Origin: Pseudomonas sp. Irchel s3h14
Lineage (GTDB): Bacteria; Pseudomonadota; Gammaproteobacteria; Pseudomonadales; Pseudomonadaceae
NCBI RefSeq assembly: GCF_900187425.1
Contig: NZ_FYDJ01000016.1
Span: 46,285-110,284, forward strand
Length of the DNA stretch: 64,000 nt
Reading direction: 5' to 3'
A program made the position numbers and the translations under genes. The notes beneath the pieces were generated by a model, which saw nothing but the letters and a program-made list of their open reading frames with translations, searched no databases and was not told the DNA's origin. Position 1 is the stretch's first letter; each line of letters begins with the position of its first letter. Of the stretch, positions 50,622 through 60,078 are shown in pieces.

Positions 50622-53426
50622 TTGACCCTTCCCCCCGAACAAGCCATCCATTTCGGCCCCTACCGGATCTATCCCGGACAACGTCTGGTCATGGAGGCCG
50701 ACCAGCCCCTGCGCCTGGGTCGGCGTGCCATGGACATTCTGTTGATCCTTTTGGAACACGCCGGGAAGGTGGTCAGCAAACAAACCCTGATCGCCGGGGT
50801 CTGGCCCAAAAGCGTGGTGGAAGACATCAACCTGCGGGTGCACATGGCCGCATTGCGCAAGGCCCTCGGTGACGGCCAGGCCGGCCAGCGTTACATCGTC
50901 ACTGTGGCGCAGCGCGGGTACAGCTTTGTGGCGCCCTATTCGCTGGAGCACATCGAGCACCCTCCAGGGAGCGAAGCGCCCGCGCCGAGCGGTCACAACC
51001 TGCCCGTTCGTCGAACCCGCATGATCGGTCGCCAGTCCCTCGTCGACAACCTGATGGTCCAGCTGTCACGCCAGCGTTTCATTACCCTGGTCGGCCCCGG
51101 CGGGATCGGCAAGACCACCGTGGCCCTGCGTGTCGCCGAACAACTGATCGGGCGCTACCGGGATGGCATTCGTCTGCTGGACCTGGCGCCGATCAACGAT
51201 CCGTCGATGATCACCGTTCACCTGGCGACATTGCTCGAACTGTCCTTGCACGACGCAGAGCCGATGAGCGGCCTCGCCGCGTTCTTGCGCGACCGGCAGA
51301 TGCTGCTGGTGATCGACAACTGCGAACACCTGGTCGACGCCATCGCATTGCTGAGCGAGAGCATCCTGCGCGCCGCGCCAGAGGTGCACATCCTGGCCAC
51401 CAGCCGTGAGAGCCTGCGGGCCGAAGGTGAATGTGTTCAGCGCCTGGAGTCGCTGGACTGCCCTCCCCCCATCGCCGTACCAGACCGCGCTCAGGCCCTT
51501 ACATTTTCCGCCCTGCAGTTGTTCGTCGAACGCGCGATGGCCAGCCACGACAGCTTCGAACTGACCGATGACGAGCTGCCGCTGGCGATTGAAATCTGCC
51601 GGCGTCTGGACGGTATTCCACTGGCGATCGAATTGGCGGCCGCGCAAGTCAGCGGCCTCGGATTAAGCGGATTGCTGACCCAACTCCAAGGCAGTTTTCG
51701 CCTGCTCACCCAGGGTTGTCAGACCACGCTGGGCCGACACCAAACCCTGCGTGCCACGCTGGACTGGAGCTTCGAGCTGCTGAGTGCCTGCGAACAAACC
51801 TGTCTGCGCCGACTGGGTGTGTTCAGAGGCGGATTCACCCTGGAATCGGCGGCGGCGGTGATCGTCGGCGAACACATCGAACCGCAGGCCGTGTTTGGCT
51901 CGATTACGCAACTGGTGGCCAAATCGCTGCTGAACGTGGAAGTGGGTGACGAAGAGGTGTTCTACCGATTGCTCGACACCACCCGCAGCTATGCCCTGGA
52001 AAAACTCGACCAGGCCGCCGACCTGCCCGATACCCGCAAACGTCACTCCGAACGCTGCCTGGCGTTGATGAATCAAGCCCGGCACGACTGGGAGCTGATC
52101 CCGACAAGCACGTGGATCGAGCGTTATGCCCGCAATCTGGAAGACATTCGTTCGGCCCTCGACTGGGGCTTGAACGCACAAGGACCGCAGGCATTGGCGA
52201 TCCGCCTGACGGCAACTTCCGCGCCGCTGTGGCAGGAACTGTCGCTGCTCAAGGAGCACGGCCTGTACGTGCGCAAGGCGCTATCACTGCTCGATGCAAC
52301 GGCCGATCCTTGCCCGCAGCTGAAAATAGCCCTGCATCTCGCCCTTGGCAGCGCCTGCTATCACACTCAGGTCGGCACGACGGAAACCGTCGAGGCGTTC
52401 GTCAGCGCCAGAACCCTGGCCAAACATTGCAACGATTTGGCCGGTCAGTTGCGGGCGGTGTCCGGGCATATGGCGGTCAACCTCTGTAGCGCCAACTATC
52501 AAATGGCCCTGGAACAGAGCCGACAATTCGATCGGCTGGGGCTGCACGGCGATGCGGTGTTGTCCCTCAGCACGCATCGCTTGCGGGTGCTGGCGTTGCA
52601 CTTTGCCGGGGACCAGCAGCAGGCGCGGGTGAATGCCGAACAGGTCCTTCAGCGCATGGCCCAGAGCGGCCACCTCAACCGCTTCACCTACGGTTTTGGC
52701 GTGCACTACGATCAGAGCGTCGCCGCCCTGACGATTCTGGCGCGCATCCTCTGGTTGCAGGGGCAACCGGAACAAGCCTGGCGCACCGCCCGGCAAGCGC
52801 TGGACATTGCGATCCAGATCAACCACGGCACGTCCATCTGCTACACCCTGGCGCTGGCCGGTTGCCTGATCGCTCACTACAACGGCGATACCCGTACCGC
52901 TCGTGAACTCTTGCGCCTGCTGCTGGAACAAGCACAGAAACACTCGGTGCTGCTGTTCTACACCTGGGCCCGGCACTATGCGCAGGTGATCGACCGCACC
53001 GAGGCGCACTTGCCTCTTCAGCCAGGCGTGGGGCTGATCAAGGACATCATGGTCACGCTGGATAGCGGTTTCGTCGATGACGCCCTGTTGCAACGGGCCG
53101 ACACCGGTACGGCCGGCTGGAGCACGGCGGAAGTTCTGCGGGCCCGGGCTGATGCGCTGCTGGCCGAGAATTGCCCACTGAAAACCGAAGCGGCGGAGGC
53201 CGTGCTGATCAGGGCATTGAACGTGGCGAAACATCAGGGCGCCCTGGCGTGGGAACTGCGAAGCGCCACCTCGCTGGCGCAACTTTGGCAGCGTCAGGGC
53301 TTGTATCAGCAAGCACATGAGCTGCTGGCACCGATCTACCATCGGTTCACCGAGGGATTTTCTACGCCGGACCTGAGCAAAGTCCGTCGATTACTCGATG
53401 AGCTCCATGGGCAACTGCACGCCTGA
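50622..53426 (+). CDS. Winged-helix DNA-binding / NB-ATPase / TPR-like regulator
   Basis: 934 residues from TTG 50622, supported by AGGAG seven bases upstream. An OmpR-type winged helix at about 10-105 ('RRAMDILLILLEHAGKVVSKQTLI', 'GQRYIVTVAQRGYSFVAPY') is followed by an NB-ARC-like ATPase with Walker A 'GPGGIGKTT' near 160 and Walker B 'LLVIDNCEHL' near 227. The last ~450 residues are helical, TPR-like. Such large regulators integrate a ligand and ATP to control nearby genes, but the target is unknown. The paralogue at 53391-54881 faces it and overlaps its end by 36 bases. Confidence 0.85.
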   Translation: MTLPPEQAIHFGPYRIYPGQRLVMEADQPLRLGRRAMDILLILLEHAGKVVSKQTLIAGVWPKSVVEDINLRVHMAALRKALGDGQAGQRYIVTVAQRGYSFVAPYSLEHIEHPPGSEAPAPSGHNLPVRRTRMIGRQSLVDNLMVQLSRQRFITLVGPGGIGKTTVALRVAEQLIGRYRDGIRLLDLAPINDPSMITVHLATLLELSLHDAEPMSGLAAFLRDRQMLLVIDNCEHLVDAIALLSESILRAAPEVHILATSRESLRAEGECVQRLESLDCPPPIAVPDRAQALTFSALQLFVERAMASHDSFELTDDELPLAIEICRRLDGIPLAIELAAAQVSGLGLSGLLTQLQGSFRLLTQGCQTTLGRHQTLRATLDWSFELLSACEQTCLRRLGVFRGGFTLESAAAVIVGEHIEPQAVFGSITQLVAKSLLNVEVGDEEVFYRLLDTTRSYALEKLDQAADLPDTRKRHSERCLALMNQARHDWELIPTSTWIERYARNLEDIRSALDWGLNAQGPQALAIRLTATSAPLWQELSLLKEHGLYVRKALSLLDATADPCPQLKIALHLALGSACYHTQVGTTETVEAFVSARTLAKHCNDLAGQLRAVSGHMAVNLCSANYQMALEQSRQFDRLGLHGDAVLSLSTHRLRVLALHFAGDQQQARVNAEQVLQRMAQSGHLNRFTYGFGVHYDQSVAALTILARILWLQGQPEQAWRTARQALDIAIQINHGTSICYTLALAGCLIAHYNGDTRTARELLRLLLEQAQKHSVLLFYTWARHYAQVIDRTEAHLPLQPGVGLIKDIMVTLDSGFVDDALLQRADTGTAGWSTAEVLRARADALLAENCPLKTEAAEAVLIRALNVAKHQGALAWELRSATSLAQLWQRQGLYQQAHELLAPIYHRFTEGFSTPDLSKVRRLLDELHGQLHA

Positions 53427-54881
53427 GACCCAGCGCGCCCGGCTGATGTAGTGCGAATAGCGCCGCTCAAACGTCCGCAGATGGCCACTGTGTTCGAGCT
53501 TCTCAAGGGCATACGTGCGCGTGGTGTTGAGTAAACGATAACGAGCGGTGCCGTTGACCTGATCCATCGAGAGCAACGATTTGGCGACCAATCGCTTCAC
53601 CAGTTCCGCCAGTTGATTGGGCTTCAGCTCCACGCAACTGCACACGCCAATCGCGGCATCGAGGGTGAAGGACATTTTCAACACCGACAGGCGCTGCAAC
53701 ACGGTTTGTTCCTGCAGGCTCAGCCGCTCATAGCTCCAGTCCAGCGCAGCTTTGAGCGTCTGATGTCGGGGCACCGCCGTGCGCCGGCCGTGGGTCAGCA
53801 GCTGAAGACAGTTATCCAGCTGAGCTTGCAAACCGACCAACGCCAGCGCGTGGATCTGCGCCGCTGCCAGTTCAATGGCCAGTGGCAACCCATCGAGCCG
53901 CCGACAAATTTCACGGACCGCCTGGAGGTCTTGTTCGCGCAAGGCAAACCCTTGTTGACGGGTTCGGGCACGACTGACGAACAGCTGCACCGCCGAATAC
54001 CCCATGGCTTCGGCGACACTGTGCAACGCCGACACGGGCGGCACCGTCAGAGACGGCAGACGCTGGACCGTTTCTTCTGCCGCCTGCAAAGGCTCGCGGC
54101 TGGTCACCAGAATGGACAACCGAGGCGCCGACATCAGCAAATCCTCGACCAGGGTTCGGCAGTGTTCCAGCAGGTGATCGCAGTTGTCGAGCACCAGCAA
54201 CGTGTGTCGGTTTGCCAGTCCGTCCAGCGTCGTGCCGATCTCCCGTTCAAGGGTCTGGGTCAGATGATCGATCACTCGAGTGGGATCATCGATCGCCGCG
54301 AAATCAACCAACCACACGCCATCTTCATAGTGCTGCAACAGCAGTTCGGCGACACGCAACGCCACCGTGGTCTTGCCGATGCCGCCGGGGCCAACCAGCG
54401 TCATGAGACGCCGAACCGGCAACTGCCGGACGAGACTGCCGACCATCGAATCTCGGCCGGTCACCGGCGTGAGTCGTGCAGGCAGGTTGTGCTGATGTTT
54501 TTGAACGGTCTCGATCAAGACCTGCGTGCCCGCGGACGCAGGCTGCACCGAGGCGATAAAGCTATAACCGCGTTGGGGAATGTTGACGATGTAGCGCTGG
54601 CCATTCTGCCCGTCGCCAAGCGCCCGACGCAGGGCCGCAATGTGCACGCGCAGGTTGATTTCCTCGACCACGGACGTCGGCCAGACATGAGCAATCAGTT
54701 CGTCCTTGCTGACCACGTTGCCGGCGCGCTCGACCAGCACCTGGAGGATATCCAGTGCCCGACCGCCCATGCGCAGCGGTCGATCACCGTCAAGGATCAG
54801 CCGTTGCCGCAGGTGGAATGCATAGGGGCCGAATCGCAGCACCGCATCGCTGTTCAAATCTCTGAGGCTGTTCATGCACAT
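53391..54881 (-). CDS. Winged-helix / NB-ATPase regulator lacking the TPR half
   Basis: 496 residues (ATG 54881 or 54875). The winged helix ('GRALDILQVLVERAGNVVSK', 'YIVNIPQRGYSFIA') and the ATPase ('GPGGIGKTT', 'LLVLDNCDHLLEH') match the neighbouring 934-residue protein closely. It stops right after 'YALEKLEHSGHLRTFERRYSHYISRARW', where the neighbour continues for 400 more residues. The last ten or so codons read antisense through the neighbour's final codons, so the gene seems to have lost its 3' half. It may still work as a shortened regulator, since DNA-binding and ATPase parts are intact. Confidence 0.8.
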   Translation of the reverse strand: MCMNSLRDLNSDAVLRFGPYAFHLRQRLILDGDRPLRMGGRALDILQVLVERAGNVVSKDELIAHVWPTSVVEEINLRVHIAALRRALGDGQNGQRYIVNIPQRGYSFIASVQPASAGTQVLIETVQKHQHNLPARLTPVTGRDSMVGSLVRQLPVRRLMTLVGPGGIGKTTVALRVAELLLQHYEDGVWLVDFAAIDDPTRVIDHLTQTLEREIGTTLDGLANRHTLLVLDNCDHLLEHCRTLVEDLLMSAPRLSILVTSREPLQAAEETVQRLPSLTVPPVSALHSVAEAMGYSAVQLFVSRARTRQQGFALREQDLQAVREICRRLDGLPLAIELAAAQIHALALVGLQAQLDNCLQLLTHGRRTAVPRHQTLKAALDWSYERLSLQEQTVLQRLSVLKMSFTLDAAIGVCSCVELKPNQLAELVKRLVAKSLLSMDQVNGTARYRLLNTTRTYALEKLEHSGHLRTFERRYSHYISRARWVSGVQLPMELIE

Positions 54882-55058
54882 TCACGTGCTGAAACCCGGC
54901 CCGGCTCACAGTGCAGCAACATCCCTTGCACCCGCCTTCCAGGCTCCCGCACCTCCATTGCAAAGAGTTCAGGGTATCTTGGCAGGCATCAGTGACGGTA
55001 CAACTGCTACGGTGGGAGCGTCACAGCCATCACGGTGCGCATAACGGACAAGAAGGCT

Positions 55059-56009
55059 CTAGCTGAACTGTTCGCGGTATTGGGTCGGCGTCAAACCGAG
55101 CTTTTCACTGAACAGAAAACGCATGTGCCGCACGCTGCCAAAGCCACTTTTGAAAGCCACGGTCTTGAGCGGCAAGTCGCTGGTTTCCAGCAAATTCCTG
55201 GCGCAATCAATTCGCGCGCTTTGCAGAAACTCCATGGGTGTCATGTTCACTTCCCGGGCAAACATCCGGGCGAAGTGCCGTGTACTCATGTTCGCGAGAC
55301 TGGCCATGCGTTCAATGCTGAAGGCTTCGTCAAGATGCTCAAGCACATAGATTTGTACTCGGGTCATCGGCGTTTCATGGGGCGCGACGGCAGCCATCAA
55401 CGGACTGAACTGCGCCTGGCCACCCTGACGTTTCATCACCACCAGCAGCACTTTGGCCACGTCCTGGGCGACTTTCTTGCCATGGTCTTCGGCCACCACC
55501 GACAACGCCAGGTCAATACCCGCGGTGACACCGCCGGACGTAATGAGATTGCGGTCCTGCACGTAAATCTGATCAGTCTCGACAGTGGCCTTGGGAAAGC
55601 CCTTGATCAGGCGTTCGGTGTAGTGCCAGTGGGTGGTGACGCGATAACCATCCAGTAAACCGGCATGTCCCAGCACAAACGCACCGGTGCAGATCGAGCC
55701 ATAACGCTCGGCGCGACTGACCGCGGCTTTGAGCCAACACAACAACAGTGGATGTTTTTCGTTGTAGGCACCCGGACCGCCCGGCACCAGCAACAGGTCA
55801 AACGCCCGATCCGCCTGATCGATGTGCAAATCGGCCTGGACGCTGACGCCGTTGGAGGCACGCAGTGCGCCATGCTCGGTGCCAATGGTCGACAACACAT
55901 AATGCTCATCCGCTGCCAGATAGCGATTGGCGATGGAAAACACTTCCATGGGACCGGCCATATCGAGCAGCAGAAAGTCCGGGAACAACACCATAGCCAC
56001 GGTTTTCAT
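55059..56009 (-). CDS. GlxA-family AraC-type regulator with DJ-1/PfpI domain
   Basis: 316 residues. Residues 1-180 form a glutamine-amidotransferase-like DJ-1/PfpI domain ('LFPDFLLLDMAGPMEVFSIAN', 'YGSICTGAFVLGHAGLLDGY') that serves as a sensor. The end holds an AraC double HTH ('FSIERMASLANMSTRHFARMF', 'LPLKTVAFKSGFGSVRHMRFLF'). It is divergent from the pirin gene with 237 bases between, and may control it. Relatives regulate amino-acid-derived or amine catabolism. Confidence 0.88.
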   Translation of the reverse strand: MKTVAMVLFPDFLLLDMAGPMEVFSIANRYLAADEHYVLSTIGTEHGALRASNGVSVQADLHIDQADRAFDLLLVPGGPGAYNEKHPLLLCWLKAAVSRAERYGSICTGAFVLGHAGLLDGYRVTTHWHYTERLIKGFPKATVETDQIYVQDRNLITSGGVTAGIDLALSVVAEDHGKKVAQDVAKVLLVVMKRQGGQAQFSPLMAAVAPHETPMTRVQIYVLEHLDEAFSIERMASLANMSTRHFARMFAREVNMTPMEFLQSARIDCARNLLETSDLPLKTVAFKSGFGSVRHMRFLFSEKLGLTPTQYREQFS

Positions 56010-56246
56010 GGGTTCAAATCACTGAAGTCATAAGAAGGTCCGTCTGCCAAACACCGGCATCCGAAGAGTGCTGTGCATTATGGCCAAATGTGGCATCAGC
56101 GTCGGAGAAGAATACCTGATCGCCAGTCGATTACTGTCAACCTCAAAGGGACAGTATTTCAATTTCCATCTACTTATTGCATCAGTCGTTAACCATTAAC
56201 CTTCTCCTCACTCGGACGAATCAACGTCCCCACAGGAGATTTCATC

Positions 56247-56969
56247 ATGCTGACCCTTCGCAAAGCTTCCGATCGCGGCGCGGCCAATCACGGTTGGTTG
56301 AAGTCGTTCCATACCTTTTCCTTCGCCAACTATCGCAACCCGAAAGAGCAGGGTTTTTCCGACCTGCTGGTGATCAACGATGACCGGGTTGCCGCTGGTA
56401 AAGGTTTCGGTCAGCACCCGCACCGCGACATGGAGATTTTCTCTTATGTGCTCGAAGGTGCTTTGGAACACAAAGACACCCTGGGCACCGGCTCGGTGAT
56501 CCGCCCCGGTGACGTGCAGTTGATGAGCGCCGGCAGCGGTGTGGCGCACAGTGAGTACAACCACTCGACCACCCGGCCGGTGCACTTCCTGCAAATCTGG
56601 ATCGTGCCGCAAGTCAGCGGTGCCAAACCGCGTTATCAGCAAGAGCACTTCAGCACGCAGAAGAAACGCGGACGTCTGCAACTGATCATCTCCCCCGACG
56701 GGGAGAAGGGTTCGCTGAAGGTGCGTCAGGATGCACGGGTGTATGCCGCGTTGATCGACGGCAAGGAAAGCGCAACGCTGGAGCTGGCCGCCAATCGCTA
56801 TGCTTATGTGCATGTGGCCCGCGGCAGTGTTGAACTCAACGGCGTGCCTTTGCAGGAAGGTGATGGTGTGAGGGTTCGCGATGAACAGGTACTGGCCCTG
56901 AGCAACGGCGTGGATGCCGAAGTGCTGGTGTTTGACCTGCGGCCCCAAGAGCTGCCGGAAATGCCATAA
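56247..56969 (+). CDS. Pirin-family protein (YhhW-like, quercetin 2,3-dioxygenase type)
   Basis: 240 residues forming a bicupin. Metal ligands of pirin and YhhW fall at identical numbers: His57 and His59 in 'GQHPHRDMEIF', His101 and Glu103 in 'GVAHSEYN'. YhhW-type enzymes can oxidise quercetin in vitro, though the physiological substrate is unknown. A CAGGAG ribosome site precedes the start. It is divergent from the GlxA-type regulator. Confidence 0.9.
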   Translation: MLTLRKASDRGAANHGWLKSFHTFSFANYRNPKEQGFSDLLVINDDRVAAGKGFGQHPHRDMEIFSYVLEGALEHKDTLGTGSVIRPGDVQLMSAGSGVAHSEYNHSTTRPVHFLQIWIVPQVSGAKPRYQQEHFSTQKKRGRLQLIISPDGEKGSLKVRQDARVYAALIDGKESATLELAANRYAYVHVARGSVELNGVPLQEGDGVRVRDEQVLALSNGVDAEVLVFDLRPQELPEMP

Positions 56970-56977
56970 AGATCAAG

Positions 56978-57065
56978 AGATCGCAGCCTCGTTTCACTCG
57001 ACAGCTCCTACAGGTGTACGCAAATCCCTGTAGGAGCTGTCGAGTGAAACGAGGCTGCGATCTTT
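56978..57065. repeat. REP pair, family C
   Basis: AGATCGCAGCCTCGTTTCAC...CTCCTACAGG and CCTGTAGGAG...GTGAAACGAGGCTGCGATCT face each other around a 12-base centre. It follows the pirin gene and precedes the LysR remnant. Confidence 0.85.
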
Positions 57066-57069
57066 AGCT

Positions 57070-57300
57070 TTAGTCCCGAGTGCCAGAAAACACCGCAACA
57101 ATCTCATCAATCACTACCCGGACTCTGGCGGTATGCCGCAGGTCTGCGTGGGTCACCAGCCACACGTCATACGGCACGGATCGCGCGCGCTCCGGCCACA
57201 ACCTGATCAGCCCGTTTTCATACGGCTGTCGAAATTGTTCCCGCCCCCGGCACGCATCTGTTAAAAACCGTGCTTTCCCGCTGATCTTCCGGACCGCCGC
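57070..57300 (-). pseudogene. LysR-family regulator, C-terminal remnant
   Basis: A minus-strand frame with no start reads 'QFRQPYENGLIRLWPERARS' and then 'VPYDVWLVTHADLRHTARVR' before ending at 57070. This is the last strand and helix of a LysR effector domain. Upstream it runs into the start of the alpha/beta hydrolase gene and meets a stop, and no LysR HTH is present. It is probably the tail of a regulator whose 5' part was deleted when the hydrolase gene came to lie here. Confidence 0.65.
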
Positions 57301-57303
57301 CGA

Positions 57304-58260
57304 ATGTTTTCGAATGTGATGAGCCGCTTAAGCCGACGCTGGCTGCCGATGCTGTGCATGGCCGTGCTAATCGTCGGCTTGCCGGTGAGCTGCGGCGTAC
57401 TCAAGTACACAGAGCGCGAGCTGCTGTTTCGTATTGAACCGGGCAACGCTGGCTGGTATCGCGGTCTGCCGCAGGACGTTCAGGAATTCGACATCAAGCC
57501 CGCCAGCTTCAAGGCCGGGCAAAGCTTGCATGCCTGGTGGTGGCCGGCCGCGCGTCGCGATGCGCCGTCGATCCTCTATCTGCACGGCGTGCGCTGGAAC
57601 CTGACGGGCCACGCGTTCCGCATCGAGCAATTGCGCGCCATGGGCTATTCGGTGCTGGCCATCGACTACCGCGGGTTTGGCCAGAGCAAGGGTGATCTGC
57701 CGTCGGAAGCCAGTGTTTACGAGGACGCGCGAGCCGCCTGGGAGCGCTTCACCCAGATGCAACCGGACGCCAACAAGCGCCTGATCTACGGCCACTCCCT
57801 CGATGGCGCGGTGGCTATCGACCTGGCGGCAGACTTGGCCGCACAGGCGAAAAAGGACCATGGCGCGGTGCCGGTGCGCGGTCTGGTGATCGAGTCCACC
57901 TTCACCTCGCTGGGCGATGCCGTGGCGCAAGTGGCCGACAGCAACCTGCCAGTGAAATGGTTGCCGGTGCGCTGGTTGCTGTCGCAGAAATTCGATTCCA
58001 TCGACAAGATCGTCGACATCAACATGCCGTTGCTGGTGGTTCATGGCTTGGCCGACCCGTTCATGCCATCGCGATTCAGCCAGCAGTTGTTCAATGCCGC
58101 CAACGAACCCAAGCACCTGTTATTGGTGCCCGGTGGTACGCACAACAACAGCATGAGCCGGGGCGGCACCCAGTATCGCCAGGCACTCGACGGTTTGATG
58201 AAGACAAAACCATCCCAGATGGCCGGGCCGGCAGTGGATCGAGTTTCTCGGGAGTCTTGA
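57304..58260 (+). CDS. Alpha/beta hydrolase with altered nucleophile elbow
   Basis: 318 residues (ATG 57304; ATG 57319 also possible). A hydrophobic N-terminus with 'LIVGLPVSCGV' suggests a lipoprotein or membrane anchor. The fold is clear: 'ILYLHGVRWNLTGHAFRI', 'VLAIDYRGFGQSKGD', 'LLVVHGLADPFMPS' and 'VPGGTHNN'. The elbow reads YGHSLDGA: Ser165 is kept but the usual second Gly after it is Asp167 (codon GAT at 57802). One base change from GGT would explain it. Whether the enzyme still works is unclear. Confidence 0.82.
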   Translation: MFSNVMSRLSRRWLPMLCMAVLIVGLPVSCGVLKYTERELLFRIEPGNAGWYRGLPQDVQEFDIKPASFKAGQSLHAWWWPAARRDAPSILYLHGVRWNLTGHAFRIEQLRAMGYSVLAIDYRGFGQSKGDLPSEASVYEDARAAWERFTQMQPDANKRLIYGHSLDGAVAIDLAADLAAQAKKDHGAVPVRGLVIESTFTSLGDAVAQVADSNLPVKWLPVRWLLSQKFDSIDKIVDINMPLLVVHGLADPFMPSRFSQQLFNAANEPKHLLLVPGGTHNNSMSRGGTQYRQALDGLMKTKPSQMAGPAVDRVSRES

Positions 58261-58263
58261 GCG

Positions 58264-60078
58264 CTATCGGTAACCGCGGGCCTGCAAATCAAACAACTGC
58301 GCATAGCGCCCGCCCGCGGCCACCAGACTGTCGTGATCGCCCCGCTCAAGGATCGCTCCCTGGTCCAGCACGATGATGTGGTCGGCATTGCGCACGCTGG
58401 AAAACCGGTGAGAGATCAGCAACGTCATCCGGCCTTCAGTGTGCTCACTGAAGTGCTCGAACACCGCTGCTTCCGCTGCCGGGTCAAGTGCCGAGGTCGG
58501 CTCATCCAGAATCAGGATATCGGCGTTGCGCCGCATGTAGGCACGCGACAACGCGATCTTCTGCCATTGCCCGCCGGACAGCTCCTGCCCCCCGGCGAAC
58601 CACCGTCCCAATTGCGTGGCATACCCTCGATCCAGCCCTTCGATAAAGGGTGCGGCCATGCCCTCGGCGGCAGCCTCCTGCCAGCGCTTTTCATCGTTGA
58701 ACGCCAGCGTGTCACCGACGCCGATGTTCTCGCCGACGGAGAATTGGTAGCGGATGTAATCCTGAAAAATCACCCCGATGCGCCGTCGTAGCGTGTCTTC
58801 TTCCCACGCTTGCAGATCGCTGCCGTCCAGCAGGATACGGCCCTGATCAGGACGGTACAGCCGCGTCAGTAATTTGATCAGCGTGGTCTTGCCCGAACCG
58901 TTCTCCCCCACCAGCGCCACACTGTGCCCAGGCACAAGGTGAAAATCGATGCCTTCCAGCGTGGCGCGACTGGCACCCGGATAACGGAAACCGACGTTCT
59001 CGAAACGCAGGCCATCGCCGGGTACCGCGCCCACGGTGAGGTTGCCGGTATCCGCCACAACAGGCTCGGCCAGGTATTCATAGAGACTGGAGAGGTAAAG
59101 GCCATCTTCGTAGAGACCGCTGATAGCACTCAAGCTGCTGCTCACCGCCGTCTGCCCCTGCTTGAACAACACCAGGTACATGGTCATCTGCCCGAGGCTG
59201 ATATTGCCATGAACGGTATCGACCACGACCCAGGCATAGGCCAGATAAAACGCGCCGGTGCCCAGTAGACCGAGGACAAATCCCCAGCCATCCCGACGTA
59301 GTGTCAGGCGCCGGTCTTCGGCATAGAGACGCGCGAATGTCTCGCGATAACGCTTCAACAACAGCGGCGCGAAGCCGAACAGTTTGACCTCTTTGATGTA
59401 GCCCTCGTGGGAGAGCAGCGTTTCGATATAATTCTGTTGTCGACTCTCCGGCGCGCGGCGGGTGAACAACCGAAAAGCATCGCCGGAGAAATGCGCTTCG
59501 GCGAAGAACACCGGCAACGCGCCGACCACCAGCAGCACCAGCGCCCAAGGCGAAAAATGCACCAGCAACACGCCGAAGCTGATCAACACGATCAGGTTCT
59601 GAATCAGCCCCAACGACTTCATCACCAGCGCCAACGGCCGGGTCGAAGCCTCGCGGCGCACACGAACCAGCTTGTCGTAGAACTCGGAATTCTCGAACTG
59701 CACAAGCGATAACGTCTGGGCCTTCTCCAGAATCATCGTGTTGACCTTCTGCCCCAACTGCACCCGCAATAGCGATTGCTGGACCGACAGCGCCCGCTGA
59801 GTCCCGGACAGCAACGCGAGTACGCCCGCTTCAAACAGCACGTAACGCACGACCGGCCACAACGGCGCACTGCCCTGTTGTGCTTGCAACTGCATGGCGG
59901 TGACGACCGCATCGACGATACGCTGGCCTAACCAGGCCGCCAGCGCTGGAAGCACACCGGCGATCAGCGTCGCCAGCACCAATCCCAGAAACAGTCCGCG
60001 TGACGTTGCCCAGACCAGCAGCAAGGCGCGTCTCGCCTGGTCGAGTAACGAGGTGAAACGATCAAGAACAGGGGTCAC
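58264..60078 (-). CDS. ABC exporter, fused permease-ATPase
   Basis: 604 residues from GTG 60078, which overlaps the AraC-type gene stop in GTGA and has AGGGAGAA upstream; the ATG at 60135 lies within that gene. Six membrane helices span about 15-310, then an ATPase domain with 'GENGSGKTT', 'LSGGQWQK', 'ILDEPTSALDP' and 'LISHRFSSVRNAD'. The type is that of lipid, peptide or drug exporters. Coupling to an OruR-like regulator suggests it is under that gene's control. Confidence 0.88.
   Translation of the reverse strand: MTPVLDRFTSLLDQARRALLLVWATSRGLFLGLVLATLIAGVLPALAAWLGQRIVDAVVTAMQLQAQQGSAPLWPVVRYVLFEAGVLALLSGTQRALSVQQSLLRVQLGQKVNTMILEKAQTLSLVQFENSEFYDKLVRVRREASTRPLALVMKSLGLIQNLIVLISFGVLLVHFSPWALVLLVVGALPVFFAEAHFSGDAFRLFTRRAPESRQQNYIETLLSHEGYIKEVKLFGFAPLLLKRYRETFARLYAEDRRLTLRRDGWGFVLGLLGTGAFYLAYAWVVVDTVHGNISLGQMTMYLVLFKQGQTAVSSSLSAISGLYEDGLYLSSLYEYLAEPVVADTGNLTVGAVPGDGLRFENVGFRYPGASRATLEGIDFHLVPGHSVALVGENGSGKTTLIKLLTRLYRPDQGRILLDGSDLQAWEEDTLRRRIGVIFQDYIRYQFSVGENIGVGDTLAFNDEKRWQEAAAEGMAAPFIEGLDRGYATQLGRWFAGGQELSGGQWQKIALSRAYMRRNADILILDEPTSALDPAAEAAVFEHFSEHTEGRMTLLISHRFSSVRNADHIIVLDQGAILERGDHDSLVAAGGRYAQLFDLQARGYR

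Noticed and set aside
57080..57319. Plus-strand 79-codon frame before the alpha/beta hydrolase
   Set aside because: It is the complement of a LysR C-terminal remnant and resembles no protein.
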